Assembly: GCA_900552115.1 (NCBI GenBank) | Contig: URYP01000009.1 | Span: 1-38,451 of the forward strand | From: an uncultured Oscillospiraceae bacterium | GTDB taxonomy: Bacteria > Bacillota > Clostridia > Oscillospirales > Acutalibacteraceae | DNA: 38,451 bases | Direction of reading: 5' to 3' | In this document: piece by piece, positions 12,959 to 21,672 of the stretch | Numbering within the stretch: position 1 is the stretch's first letter | Layout of the letters: each line of letters starts with the position of its first letter | The notes under the pieces: model-generated | What the model saw: the letters and a program-made list of their open reading frames with translations, nothing else | Told to the model about the DNA's origin: nothing | Databases searched by the model: none | Translations under genes and position numbers: made by a program

Positions 12959-15907
12959 TTGCGGATAGGAATAGATATCGGGTCGACCACCGTTAAGGTG
13001 ATTCTGCTCGATGATAAGGATACCATTTTGTTTAAATCGTACGAACGGCATATGTCCAAGGTGCGGGAAAAAACCGCCGAAATGCTGCGGGAGCTGGAGC
13101 CGCGCATGAAAGGCCAAATGGTGCGGGCGGCCATTACCGGCTCGGCCGGGCTGGGCGTCGCCAAGGCGGCGGGGCTGGAGTTTGTCCAGGAGGTATTCGC
13201 CACTGCCGGCGCGGTGGAGCGGTTTGTCCCGGATACCGACGCCGTGGTGGAGCTGGGTGGCGAAGACGCCAAAATCATCTTTTTTTCCGGCGGCCTGGAG
13301 GAGCGGATGAACGGCTCCTGCGCGGGCGGAACCGGCGCGTTTATCGACCAGATGGCCACTCTGCTGGGTGTGACGGCCGACGAGCTGGACCAGCTCAGCC
13401 TGAAGCATGAAAAAATATACGCCATCGCCTCGCGCTGCGGGGTGTTTGCCAAAACCGATATCCAGCCGCTCCTTAATCAGGGCGCGCGGAAAGAGGATAT
13501 TGCCGCCAGCATATTCCAGGCGGTGGTCAACCAGACCATAGCCGGGCTGGCGCAGGGCCGGCAGATTAAGGGCAAGGTGCTGTTCCTGGGGGGGCCCCTG
13601 TTTTATCTTCAGGGCCTGCGCGAGCGTTTTGTCGAAACGCTGCGCTTGTCTGAAGAAGACGCGGTGTTCCCGGAAAACGCCGAGGTGTTTGTGGCTGTCG
13701 GCGCCGCCTGTTACGCGGGCGACAACAGCGCGGACATGACCTTTGACGAGCTGCTGCGGCGCATCGATAACGCTTCCGCGCAGGTGAGCACCACCAACAC
13801 GCTGGAACCGCTGTTCCGGGACGAGGCTGAATATGAAGAATTTGCGGCGCGGCACGCCAAAGCCGCCCCTCCGGCCACGGAGCCCGACCGGTATACCGGT
13901 GACGCCTACCTCGGCATCGACGCCGGGTCCACCACCACCAAACTGGCGTTGATCTCGCCGGACGGCGGACTGCTGTATACCTACTACGCGTCCAACGAGG
14001 GCAATCCGGTGGCGGTGGTCAAGGAGCAGCTCGCGGAAATTTATCGCCGGTTCGGCGGCCGCATCACCATCAAGGGCAGCGCGGCCACCGGTTACGGGGA
14101 AGACCTGATCAAGAACGCGTTTCATGTGGACGAGGGCCTGGTGGAAACCATGGCGCATTACCGCGCCGCGCGGCATTTTAACCCGCAGGTCGATTTTATC
14201 ATCGATATCGGCGGGCAGGACATGAAATGCTTTAAAATACGGGGCGGCGCTATCGACAGCATCATGCTCAACGAGGCCTGCTCCTCGGGCTGCGGCTCGT
14301 TTATCGAAACGTTTGCCAAAGCGCTGGGTTATGATATCGCCAGCTTTGCCAAACTCGGCCTGCTCGCCAAACGCCCGGTCGACCTGGGGTCCCGTTGCAC
14401 CGTGTTCATGAATTCGTCGGTGAAACAGGCACAGAAGGAGGGGGCCAGTGTGGAGGATATCTCCGCCGGCCTGTCCATGAGCATTGTAAAAAATGCCATT
14501 TATAAAGTCATACGCGCCGCCGATCCGTCCGAACTGGGCGAACACATTGTGGTGCAGGGAGGGACATTCCTCAATGATGCGGTGTTGCGCAGCTTTGAAT
14601 GGGAGCTGGGGGCGCAGGTGGTGCGGCCCACAATAGCCGGTATCATGGGCGCTTACGGCGCGGCGCTGGACGTGCGGGACGTACGGCAGAAAACGGCGGC
14701 CGGCGAGGTATCCGGGCTGCTGTCCGCGGAAGAGCTGAAAACGTTTGTCCATACCTCCAAGTCCGTTCCCTGCGGCATGTGCGGCAATCACTGCCAGCTG
14801 ACAGTCAATACCTTTGGCGGCGGCCGCAAATTCATTTCCGGCAATCGTTGTGAACGGCCTCTGGGCAAGGGGGAGCAAAAGCAGATCCCTAACCTGATGA
14901 AAGAAAAATACGAGTATCTGCGGGGGTTAAAGAATACCAGAGGCGGCCGTGGGAAAATTGGTATCCCGATGGTGCTCAATCTGTATGAAAATCTGCCCTT
15001 CTGGCAGGCGTTTTTTAATGCGCTGGATTATGAGGTCGTCCTGTCGCCCGAATCCTCCCGCAGCCTGTACGCGGCGGGACAGCACACCATTCCCTCGGAC
15101 ACGGCCTGCTATCCGGCGAAGCTGTCCCATGGGCATCTCGAGGCGCTGCTGCGCCGGGATGACCTGACGGCGATCTTTTATCCCTGCCTGCCCTATAATG
15201 TGGACGAGGGCAAGGGGGATAACCATTACAACTGCCCGGTGGTGGCCTATTATCCGGAATTGCTGGATGCCAATATGGACCAGCTTAAAACCGTGAAATA
15301 TCTTACCCCTTACTTTGGGATTCATCGTCCCAAAGACTTTGCCAAGCACGCCGCCGCCTATTTTACCAGGGAGCTGGGGGTGGAAGCTTCTGCGGTGAAA
15401 AAGGCCGCTAAAGCCGCTTATGCGGCAGCGGACGCCTATACGTCCTGGATCCGGCAGCGGGGACAGGAGATTATTGACGACGCGCGGCAAAACAACCGGC
15501 CGCTGATCGTGGTGGCTGGCCGCCCGTATCATATCGATCCGGAGATCAACCACGGTATCGACGGAATGATCGCTTCGTTCGGCCTGTCGGTCATCACAGA
15601 AGACGCGGTGGCGCACCACAGCCCCAAGCAGGCGGTGAATGTGCTCAACCAGTGGACCTACCACGGACGGCTGTACAGCGCGGCCCGGTATGTGACCACA
15701 CAGCCCGATATGCAGCTTGTGCAGCTGGTTTCCTTCGGCTGCGGCATCGACGCCATCACCACCGATGAGGTGCGGGAGATCCTGGAAACAGGCGGCAAGC
15801 TGTACACGCAGCTCAAAATCGACGAAATCAACAACCTGGGTGCCGTGCGCATCCGCATTCGCAGCCTGCTGGCAGCGATGCGGGCGCGGGAGCAAGAAAG
15901 GGCCTGA
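12959..15907 (+). CDS. 2-hydroxyacyl-CoA dehydratase activase, double-domain, with DUF2229
   Basis: The 982-residue protein carries two ASKHA-fold activase domains of the BadF/BcrA/HgdC type. One is at about 1-270 (GIDIGSTTVKVILLD, NGSCAGGTGAF, SRCGVFAKTDIQPLLNQG); the other at about 318-580 (YLGIDAGSTTTKLALIS, IDIGGQDMKCFKIR, NEACSSGCGSFIETFAKALG, GSRCTVFMNSSVKQAQKEG). Each has the Cys pair that holds a bridging [4Fe-4S] cluster in known activators, which drive ATP-powered electron transfer to dehydratases. Then come a Cys-rich knuckle (CGMCGNHC, NRCERP, about 604-630) and DUF2229. The start is TTG behind GGGAGG. The following gene overlaps as TGATG. Its electron acceptor is unknown. Confidence 0.9.
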   Translation: MRIGIDIGSTTVKVILLDDKDTILFKSYERHMSKVREKTAEMLRELEPRMKGQMVRAAITGSAGLGVAKAAGLEFVQEVFATAGAVERFVPDTDAVVELGGEDAKIIFFSGGLEERMNGSCAGGTGAFIDQMATLLGVTADELDQLSLKHEKIYAIASRCGVFAKTDIQPLLNQGARKEDIAASIFQAVVNQTIAGLAQGRQIKGKVLFLGGPLFYLQGLRERFVETLRLSEEDAVFPENAEVFVAVGAACYAGDNSADMTFDELLRRIDNASAQVSTTNTLEPLFRDEAEYEEFAARHAKAAPPATEPDRYTGDAYLGIDAGSTTTKLALISPDGGLLYTYYASNEGNPVAVVKEQLAEIYRRFGGRITIKGSAATGYGEDLIKNAFHVDEGLVETMAHYRAARHFNPQVDFIIDIGGQDMKCFKIRGGAIDSIMLNEACSSGCGSFIETFAKALGYDIASFAKLGLLAKRPVDLGSRCTVFMNSSVKQAQKEGASVEDISAGLSMSIVKNAIYKVIRAADPSELGEHIVVQGGTFLNDAVLRSFEWELGAQVVRPTIAGIMGAYGAALDVRDVRQKTAAGEVSGLLSAEELKTFVHTSKSVPCGMCGNHCQLTVNTFGGGRKFISGNRCERPLGKGEQKQIPNLMKEKYEYLRGLKNTRGGRGKIGIPMVLNLYENLPFWQAFFNALDYEVVLSPESSRSLYAAGQHTIPSDTACYPAKLSHGHLEALLRRDDLTAIFYPCLPYNVDEGKGDNHYNCPVVAYYPELLDANMDQLKTVKYLTPYFGIHRPKDFAKHAAAYFTRELGVEASAVKKAAKAAYAAADAYTSWIRQRGQEIIDDARQNNRPLIVVAGRPYHIDPEINHGIDGMIASFGLSVITEDAVAHHSPKQAVNVLNQWTYHGRLYSAARYVTTQPDMQLVQLVSFGCGIDAITTDEVREILETGGKLYTQLKIDEINNLGAVRIRIRSLLAAMRAREQERA

Positions 15908-17247
15908 TGCCAATGGCGACATTACAATATACCGAGCAGGGCCGCCTGCTCTTTACCGAAGAGATGAAACAGGAATACACCCTGCTGATGCCGCAGATGC
16001 TGCCGGTGCATTTCACCATGCTGCGGAAAGTGTTTGAAATGCAGGGGTACAAAATCGATATGCTCACCACTACCCATCGCGGTATTGTGGACACCGGACT
16101 GAAATACGTGCATAACGACACCTGCTACCCGGCGCTGCTGGTCATCGGCCAGCTGCTGGAAGCGGTGCGCAGCGGCAAGTACGATCCGCACAAGGTGGGA
16201 CTGCTGATCACGCAGACCGGCGGCGGCTGCCGCGCGTCGAACTATATCCATCTGCTGCGCAAAGCGCTCAAACGCGCCGGTTACGACTATATCCCGGTGG
16301 TGTCGGTCAATTTATCGGGGCTGGAGAAAAACCCCGGTTTTTCCATCGGCTTCAATATGCTGCGGCAGATGGCCTATTCCATGCTGTACGGCGACCTGAT
16401 TGTGCACATGGCCAATCAGTGCCGCCCGTACGAACTGGTGGAAGGGGACACCGACCGCCGCATCCAGAAATGGGTGGATCGGATGGTGAAGGATTTTACT
16501 CACAAGGGTAGTTTCCGCTCCGACCATGTGCGGGAAAATTTTGCGGCCATCGCGGACGATTTCGCCTCCATCCCGGTGCATCGTACCCCAAAAGTAAAGG
16601 TCGGCGTGGTGGGCGAAATTTACATTAAATACGCGCCGCTGGGCAACAATAACCTGGAAGAATTTCTCCGTACCGAGGACTGTGAACCCGTCGTCCCGGG
16701 CCTGACGGATTTTATCATTTTTAAATGCGACAACCGCATCGAAGACCACCGGATTTACGGCGGGAAATGGGGCACCTATGTGGGCGCCTCGTTCTTGGCC
16801 AAATTTGTTAAGGGCCTTCAAAAAGATATGATTGCCGCTGTGAAGCGGCATCCCGCTTTCCGGGTTCCCTGCACCTTCGATCATTTGAAATCGCTGGTGA
16901 ACGGGTATGTTGGATACGGCAACAAGATGGGCGAGGGCTGGCTGCTGACCGGCGAAATGCTGGAGCTGATCGACGCCGGCATTGTCAACATCGTCTGCAC
17001 CCAGCCGTTCGGCTGCCTGCCCAACCATGTGGTGGGCAAGGGTATGGTGCGTAAAATCAAGGACAACCAGCCGCAGGCCAATATTGTCTGCGTGGATTAC
17101 GACCCGGGCGCGACCCGTATAAACCAGGAAAACCGCATCAAGCTGATGCTTGCCAACGCCCGCCTGCAAATGGCGAAGGACGCGGAAAAGAAGCCCTCCA
17201 AAGCCGCGCGGCCGGCCGCATCCCATAAGAACACGGCCACGGTATAA
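15907..17247 (+). CDS. C-terminal partner of the activase (2-hydroxyacyl-CoA dehydratase-like subunit)
   Basis: The 446-residue protein resembles the last third of the approximately 1400-residue fused activase proteins of Firmicutes, with a fold related to dehydratase subunits (HgdA/B, BcrB/C). Cys are spread singly: HNDTCYPALLVIGQ, TGGGCRASNYIHLLRKAL, IVCTQPFGCLPNHVVGKGMVRKIK. These are likely cluster ligands by analogy. The ATG at 15907 overlaps the upstream stop in TGATG, so translation is coupled and the two chains should form one complex. A second ATG at 15913 is possible. The Lys/Ala-rich tail (about 425-446) looks disordered. The substrate is unknown. Confidence 0.86.
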   Translation: MPMATLQYTEQGRLLFTEEMKQEYTLLMPQMLPVHFTMLRKVFEMQGYKIDMLTTTHRGIVDTGLKYVHNDTCYPALLVIGQLLEAVRSGKYDPHKVGLLITQTGGGCRASNYIHLLRKALKRAGYDYIPVVSVNLSGLEKNPGFSIGFNMLRQMAYSMLYGDLIVHMANQCRPYELVEGDTDRRIQKWVDRMVKDFTHKGSFRSDHVRENFAAIADDFASIPVHRTPKVKVGVVGEIYIKYAPLGNNNLEEFLRTEDCEPVVPGLTDFIIFKCDNRIEDHRIYGGKWGTYVGASFLAKFVKGLQKDMIAAVKRHPAFRVPCTFDHLKSLVNGYVGYGNKMGEGWLLTGEMLELIDAGIVNIVCTQPFGCLPNHVVGKGMVRKIKDNQPQANIVCVDYDPGATRINQENRIKLMLANARLQMAKDAEKKPSKAARPAASHKNTATV

Positions 17248-17291
17248 TTTGCAGGCGCATGCGCACACTAACCCGGAAAGGGAGTGTGTGT

Positions 17292-18050
17292 ATGAGCGAC
17301 GACGCCGACAAGAAAAAGAATAATGGAAAGCCTGATGCCAATGAAGAAGAAACGCAGGCTTCACAAACGCTGCAGTCTCAGCTGGAGGACATGCAGGACA
17401 ACGGGTCGGTCACGACCGACAACGGACGGCACATCATCCATTGCCTGACCATTATTGGGCAAATTGAGGGGCATTATGTGCTTCCCTCGGAAAATAAGAC
17501 CACCAAGTACGAACACGTTATTCCACAACTGGTGGCCATTGAGGAAAGCCGGGAGATCGAAGGCCTGCTGATCATGCTGAATACGGTGGGCGGCGATATC
17601 GAGGCCGGGCTGGCCCTGGCCGAACTGATCGCGGGTATGAAAAAGCCGACCGTGTCGCTGGTGCTGGGAGGCGGCCACTCCATCGGCGTACCGCTGGCGG
17701 TGGCGGCCAAGCAGTCGTTTATCGCCCCGACAGCGACCATGACGCTGCACCCGGTACGCACCAACGGACTGGTGCTGGGCGTGCCGCAGGCGTTCACCTA
17801 TTTTGAGCGGATGCAGCAGCGCATCACCGGCTTTGTATCCAGCAATTCCCGTATGCCGGAGGACCGGTTCATGGAGCTGTGTCTCAATACCGGCGAGCTG
17901 GTCACCGACATGGGCAGTGTGCTGGACGGCGACAAGGCGGTGGAGGAAGGTCTGATCGACCATCTGGGCTCGCTGTCCGACGCGATTACGGCCCTGTATG
18001 ATATGATCGATGAAAACCGGCAGAACCAGACCGACGAGGAAACAACCTGA
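17292..18050 (+). CDS. tepA: TepA/ClpP-class serine protease
   Basis: The protein of about 252 residues has the ClpP/crotonase fold of TepA (Bacillus YmfB). After a charged, Lys/Asp-rich head (about 1-35) come LLIMLNTVGGDIEAGLALAELI, the nucleophile Ser130 in GGGHSIGVPLAVAA and a likely catalytic His153 in MTLHPVRTNG. In Bacillus, TepA has been tied to protein secretion and spore small acid-soluble protein degradation; a role here is inferred. I chose ATG at 17292 because GGAAAGGGAG lies just before it; an in-frame ATG at 17259 has no ribosome binding site. The pairing with the following translocase is conserved synteny in Firmicutes. Confidence 0.9.
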   Translation: MSDDADKKKNNGKPDANEEETQASQTLQSQLEDMQDNGSVTTDNGRHIIHCLTIIGQIEGHYVLPSENKTTKYEHVIPQLVAIEESREIEGLLIMLNTVGGDIEAGLALAELIAGMKKPTVSLVLGGGHSIGVPLAVAAKQSFIAPTATMTLHPVRTNGLVLGVPQAFTYFERMQQRITGFVSSNSRMPEDRFMELCLNTGELVTDMGSVLDGDKAVEEGLIDHLGSLSDAITALYDMIDENRQNQTDEETT

Positions 18051-18151
18051 GGAGGCTTTTGGCCTCCGTACATATAGAGGGGATGCAGCCGGCACAACAT
18101 GTGACGGTTCATATCCGTTGGATAATTCTATACATAGAAAGGACCGGACCT

Positions 18152-20602
18152 ATGGCGAGTAAAGGCAAGCCAGCGGCCAAAAAAACGGCCAAAAAAAAGC
18201 CTGCTGGAAAAAAGACGGCAGCGAATAAACGGCGGCCGAAGCAGAGCCGGCATCAGGCGGCGGCGGTCTGCTTGTTTGCGGGCGCTGTTTTTCTGCTGTG
18301 CCTGTTGCTGATTCCAGGCGAGCATGTATGGAAATTGCTGCGGGATCTGCTGTTGGGCCTGTTCGGCGTGTGCGCGTTTGTGGTGCCGCCCCTGATGGCT
18401 TATATAGCGGTTATCGCCGCCATGGAAAAGCCACAGGGTTTCCTGCAGCGCAAGCTGTGGCAGGGCGGGCTGGTGCTCACGGCGGTGGGCACGGTTGTGC
18501 AGGTGTTTGCCGCGGATGTGCAGGGCACGTATTTCACGGCTCTGGGCGCGGCATGGAAGAACGGACAGGCCCTGTCGGGCGGCGGATTCTGGGGCGCGGT
18601 GCTGGGGTATCCTTTTGAGTATTGCTTCACCGATATCGGGGCGAAAATCATTCTCTGCCTGCTGGCCTTTGTTGCGGTGATGCTGATGACCGGCACCAGT
18701 ATTATCAATCTGTTCAGCGCTTTATGGAAGCCGGTCAAAAAGACTGGGGAATCCATCCGCAGCGCCATCGAGTACAACGACGCGGAGGAAGAACGGCTCA
18801 TCCCCCTGGAAGGGGAGGCAATCGACGTCGATATCGGGGAGGGCTATTCGTCCAAAACAGCGGAGGAATTGCCGCCCGCGCCGCCGGCTAAATCCGAACC
18901 CTATAAAAAGTTTGAATCCGCCGCCCGGGAGATCCGGGAGGGCGACCGGTTCGCCTACGATATGCCGCTGGACGGCTATACCCCGCCGCTGGAGGACGGT
19001 GTCCCTGCGCCGGAGGCGCCCCCGCTGAGGCCGGAGGAGAAAAAGGAACTGGCCGATACCCTGACGGCGGCGGTCGAGGGCTCCCCGGTGATCAACAGCT
19101 ACCGCTATCCGCCAATTTCCCTGCTGGATGAGAGCCGGCCGGTGGACGCGCAGAAATCCGGGGAGGAACAGAAGCACACGGCGGCGCTGCTGGTGAACAC
19201 CCTTCAGGAATTCGGCGTCAGCACCAAAGTGCTGGATGTATCCCGCGGCCCTTCGGTCACCCGGTATGAGCTGCAGCCCAGCGCGGGTGTGAAAATTAGC
19301 CGGATCACCAGCCTGGCGGACGATATCGCCCTGCGCCTGGCAACGACCGGGGTGCGTATCGAAGCGCCCATCCCTAACAAAGCGGCGGTGGGCATCGAGG
19401 TGCCCAATCGGGTCTCGCAGGGGGTATGCTTGCGGGAATTGCTGGACAGTCCGGCCTTTTCCCAGGCGAAAAGCCGCTTAACGGTGGCGCTTGGCAAGGA
19501 TATTACCGGCCGGCCGGTGATGGCCGACCTGACAAAAATGCCTCACCTGCTGATTGCCGGTACGACCGGCTCCGGTAAATCGGTCTGTACCAATTCCATG
19601 ATACAGAGTATCCTGTATAAATCCTCTCCGGAGGAAGTGCGAATGCTGCTCATCGACCCCAAGCAGGTAGAATTCGGTATTTATAACGGCATTCCACATC
19701 TGCTTGTGCCGGTCGTGACCGATCCGCGCAAGGCGGCGGGCGCTCTGGGATGGGCGGTCACCGAAATGCTGCGCCGTTACAAACTGTTTGCCGAAAACAA
19801 CGTGCGGGATTTGGAATCCTACAATATGGCGGCCCGGAAAAGCGAAACCATGCAGCCCCTGCCGCTGATCCTGATTGTCATTGACGAGCTGTCCGACCTG
19901 ATGATGAGCGCGGCCAACGAGGTGGAGGACGCGATCGTGCGGTTGGCGCAGATGGCGCGCGCGGCCGGTATGCATCTGGTCATTGCAACCCAGCGCCCAT
20001 CGGTGGACGTCATTACCGGTCTCATCAAAGCCAATATCCCCTCCCGGCTGGCGCTGACAGTGGCGTCCGCGGTCGATTCCCGAACAATTATTGATAGCGG
20101 CGGCGCCGAAAAGCTTCTGGGGCGCGGCGACATGCTCTTTATGCCGGTGGGGGTCGCCAAACCCATGCGGGTTCAGGGTTGCTTCGTCAGCAACCAGGAG
20201 GTGGAGTCGGTGGTGAGCTATCTGAAAGCCTCGGGAGAAGAACAGGAGTACGACGAGACCATTATCGCGGAAATTGACCGCCAAGCGGAAGCGACGGGCA
20301 AAACGTCGGCCAAGATGTCCGGCGGGGATGATGACGACATGGGCGATGACATGCTTCCCCAGGCCATACAGGTCGCCGTCGAAAACGGCAGCATCTCCAC
20401 CTCCATGCTGCAGCGTAAGCTGCGGCTGGGCTATGCGAGGGCCGGCCGCATCATGGATATGATGGAACAGAAAGGCATTATCGGCCCGCCGGAGGGCAGC
20501 AAGCCCCGGCAGGTGCTGATTACCCGGCAGCAGTGGCTGGAGATGAGCCTCAGCCAGCCGGAGAGTCAACCACCGGTTGAGGAGGAACTGCTGACGCGCT
20601 GA
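18152..20602 (+). CDS. ftsK: FtsK/SpoIIIE DNA translocase
   Basis: This 816-residue ATP-driven membrane translocase pumps DNA through the division or sporulation septum. A Lys/Ala-rich head (1-35) is followed by four transmembrane segments (about 36-190), an acidic/Pro linker (about 205-330), then the motor: beta domain GPSVTRYELQPSAGVKISRI, Walker A TGSGKSVCTNSMI, Walker B LPLILIVIDELSDLMM, and the ATQRPSVDVITGLIKANIPSR loop. A C-terminal winged-helix gamma domain (ISTSMLQRKLRLGYARAGRIMD) would read polar DNA motifs. I chose ATG 18152 with AGAAAGGA upstream; the in-frame ATG at 18059 has none. Synteny with tepA favours SpoIIIE, but sequence alone does not separate it from FtsK. Confidence 0.95.
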   Translation: MASKGKPAAKKTAKKKPAGKKTAANKRRPKQSRHQAAAVCLFAGAVFLLCLLLIPGEHVWKLLRDLLLGLFGVCAFVVPPLMAYIAVIAAMEKPQGFLQRKLWQGGLVLTAVGTVVQVFAADVQGTYFTALGAAWKNGQALSGGGFWGAVLGYPFEYCFTDIGAKIILCLLAFVAVMLMTGTSIINLFSALWKPVKKTGESIRSAIEYNDAEEERLIPLEGEAIDVDIGEGYSSKTAEELPPAPPAKSEPYKKFESAAREIREGDRFAYDMPLDGYTPPLEDGVPAPEAPPLRPEEKKELADTLTAAVEGSPVINSYRYPPISLLDESRPVDAQKSGEEQKHTAALLVNTLQEFGVSTKVLDVSRGPSVTRYELQPSAGVKISRITSLADDIALRLATTGVRIEAPIPNKAAVGIEVPNRVSQGVCLRELLDSPAFSQAKSRLTVALGKDITGRPVMADLTKMPHLLIAGTTGSGKSVCTNSMIQSILYKSSPEEVRMLLIDPKQVEFGIYNGIPHLLVPVVTDPRKAAGALGWAVTEMLRRYKLFAENNVRDLESYNMAARKSETMQPLPLILIVIDELSDLMMSAANEVEDAIVRLAQMARAAGMHLVIATQRPSVDVITGLIKANIPSRLALTVASAVDSRTIIDSGGAEKLLGRGDMLFMPVGVAKPMRVQGCFVSNQEVESVVSYLKASGEEQEYDETIIAEIDRQAEATGKTSAKMSGGDDDDMGDDMLPQAIQVAVENGSISTSMLQRKLRLGYARAGRIMDMMEQKGIIGPPEGSKPRQVLITRQQWLEMSLSQPESQPPVEEELLTR

Positions 20603-20611
20603 TGATAAAGG

Positions 20612-20639
20612 AAGAATGCCCGGAGCTCAGGTGGCATTC
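20612..20639 (+). other. Stem-loop directly after ftsK
   Basis: AGAATGCC (20612-20619) and GGCATTCT (20632-20639) form a perfect 8-bp stem with a 12-base loop, 10 bp past the ftsK stop. No T-run follows, so it may protect the 3' end rather than terminate. Confidence 0.45.
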
Positions 20640-20649
20640 TCCCTCAAAA

Positions 20650-20684
20650 AACGCGGACCATACGTATGGTTCGCGTTTTTGTTT
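20650..20684 (+). terminator. Strong intrinsic terminator after ftsK
   Basis: AACGCGGACCAT (20650-20661) pairs with ATGGTTCGCGTT (20666-20677) with one G-T wobble, followed by TTTGTTT. The run of A before the stem means it could also act on the minus strand, but the lipoprotein gene lies on the other side and convergent use is plausible. Confidence 0.88.
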
Positions 20685-20712
20685 GATAGACAGGATAACC
20701 TGTTTTGTCAGA

Positions 20713-21150
20713 TTACGATTTGTCGCTGAGAAACAACAGTATCGTATCGCCGGATATAAGCTGCAAAGTGGCTTCGGATGTTTTATCGTAGTATTGCGTA
20801 ACGCCATAGAGCGCGTCTATGTTTGTACCGTCTTCAAAATTAAGTATGTAGGTGTAGGATTCCTGTAACGAACGCTCGCGGTCCTGCCGATAGGTTCCGG
20901 TATAGCGATTGTCCCCATCAGATACGGTGAAAGACAGGTCGCTGTTAAACTCCGCCGTAAGCGCGTAAGTGGCCCCTTCGTAACTGCCGTAACTGCTGTT
21001 GGCCGGCCCCACGCCAAGCAGTCCTTCGCCTGCGTTGGATACCGAGGATAAAATCCATTTTCCGGTCACGGCGGGTTTGCCGGATGTACATCCGGCCAGG
21101 GATAAACACACGGCTAAAATAAGACACATACACAGGCCCCATCTTCTCAT
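20713..21150 (-). CDS. Small secreted lipoprotein of unknown function
   Basis: The 145-residue protein starts MRRWGLCMCLILAVCLSLAGC, a clear lipoprotein signal with lipobox LAGC at Cys21. The mature part has the pattern GKWILSSV...YALTAEFNSDLSFTVSDGDNRYTGTYRQDRE, like the small beta-sheet lipocalin/META-style domains that begin with a G-x-W motif. That comparison is loose and I name no function. I chose ATG 21150 because GAAAGGTG precedes it and the signal peptide starts there; the frame stays open upstream through the structured repeat to 21381 but that part is not protein-like. It is convergent with ftsK. Confidence 0.75.
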   Translation of the reverse strand: MRRWGLCMCLILAVCLSLAGCTSGKPAVTGKWILSSVSNAGEGLLGVGPANSSYGSYEGATYALTAEFNSDLSFTVSDGDNRYTGTYRQDRERSLQESYTYILNFEDGTNIDALYGVTQYYDKTSEATLQLISGDTILLFLSDKS

Positions 21151-21276
21151 AAGCAGCACCTTTCGATTATAATTGTTGATGTCTGAAGCGCCCGCGCAAA
21201 GGATTCCGACCAATAGCATAATAACCTGTATTTCGGCCATTCCCATTTGCGCAACCATCGGTATATAGTTCCCAGA

Positions 21277-21378
21277 GACCAGAAGAATTGTGGTGCGCTC
21301 CAGCGCAGGAGCCGTTTCGCGGCGACAGCAATTCTTCCATTGTCTCAAAAGCTTTGCTTTTGAGACTATTATACCATG
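21277..21378 (-). repeat. Structured repeat element, copy B
   Basis: On the minus strand it begins GGTATAATAGTC, a consensus extended -10 box (TGGTATAAT). A perfect 11-bp hairpin follows (GTCTCAAAAGC / GCTTTTGAGAC, 21342-21366), then a 9-bp closing stem GAAGAATTG / CAATTCTTC (21282-21290 with 21329-21337) enclosing two hairpins, TGCGC / GCGCA (21294-21307) and GCCG / CGGC (21311-21323). Copy A has the same layout with different stem bases. It lies 127 bp upstream of the lipoprotein start and could supply its leader or promoter. Confidence 0.72.
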
Positions 21379-21492
21379 CACGTAAACGCCCGTATAGTCT
21401 GAATCGATGAACCGGAAAATGTTATTTCGTGTGATGCTGGAACGTTTTGTTTTTAACGCACGATAATTTTTTCACAAAATTCAACAAAGTTC

Positions 21493-21521
21493 TTGCAAAG
21501 ATGGCTAAATGATGGTATACT
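21493..21521 (+). promoter_or_regulatory. Strong promoter of the candidate small RNA
   Basis: TTGCAA (21493-21498), a 17-bp spacer and TATACT (21516-21521) with TGG just before the -10 make an extended -10 promoter. AT-rich DNA upstream could serve as an UP element. Confidence 0.72.
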
Positions 21522-21527
21522 ATGGTT

Positions 21528-21672
21528 GCTTTAGACGTTGGCTTGGCCGGCTACCATGAAAGTATCCCCTAACGCTTTCATGGCAGGGGCGGACGTGTGC
21601 CCGCGCGTCCGCCCTGTCTACAGCAGATAGAAAATAAAAGTGATCCTGACAAAGAATCAGGATCACTTTTTT
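21528..21672 (+). ncRNA. Candidate small RNA with UCCCC loop
   Basis: From the promoter just upstream, a transcript of about 145 nt would hold three stem-loops. Hairpin 1 is CCATGAAAG / CTTTCATGG (21554-21562 with 21575-21583); its 12-base loop contains UAUCCCCUAACG. Hairpin 2 is GGGCGGACG / CGTCCGCCC (21587-21595 with 21606-21614). The last is an intrinsic terminator. The loop CCCCU can also pair with AGGGG at 21585-21589, which overlaps hairpin 2, giving two exclusive folds. No reading frame with a ribosome binding site is seen. UCCCC loops in Firmicutes sRNAs commonly bind Shine-Dalgarno sequences; such a role here is inference. I do not recognise a named RNA class. Confidence 0.65.
21636..21672. 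terminator. Bidirectional intrinsic terminator
   Basis: AAAAGTGATCCTGA (21636-21649) and TCAGGATCACTTTT (21657-21670) form a perfect 14-bp stem with a 7-base loop, followed by more T. It ends the plus-strand small RNA and, read on the minus strand, ends the HNH gene whose stop codon abuts it. Confidence 0.92.

Larger units (their letters stand above)
21151..21670. other. Gene-free region with structured repeat B and a candidate small RNA
   Basis: These 520 bp hold no credible protein gene. They contain the structured repeat copy B (21277-21378), an AT-rich stretch (about 21420-21490) and a promoter, double hairpin and terminator that together look like a small RNA gene (21528-21672). Confidence 0.7.

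Noticed and set aside
12725..14878. Long minus-strand open frame of 717 codons
   Set aside because: It is antisense to the activase gene, whose motifs are unmistakable, and lacks a ribosome binding site.
18051..18072. Terminator after tepA
   Set aside because: GGAGGC / GCCTCC forms a small stem but no T-run follows, and ftsK continues on the same strand.
21277..21378. Repeat copy B as a transposon end or IS remnant
   Set aside because: No terminal inverted repeats, target-site duplication or transposase sequence are visible; the internal stems covary instead.
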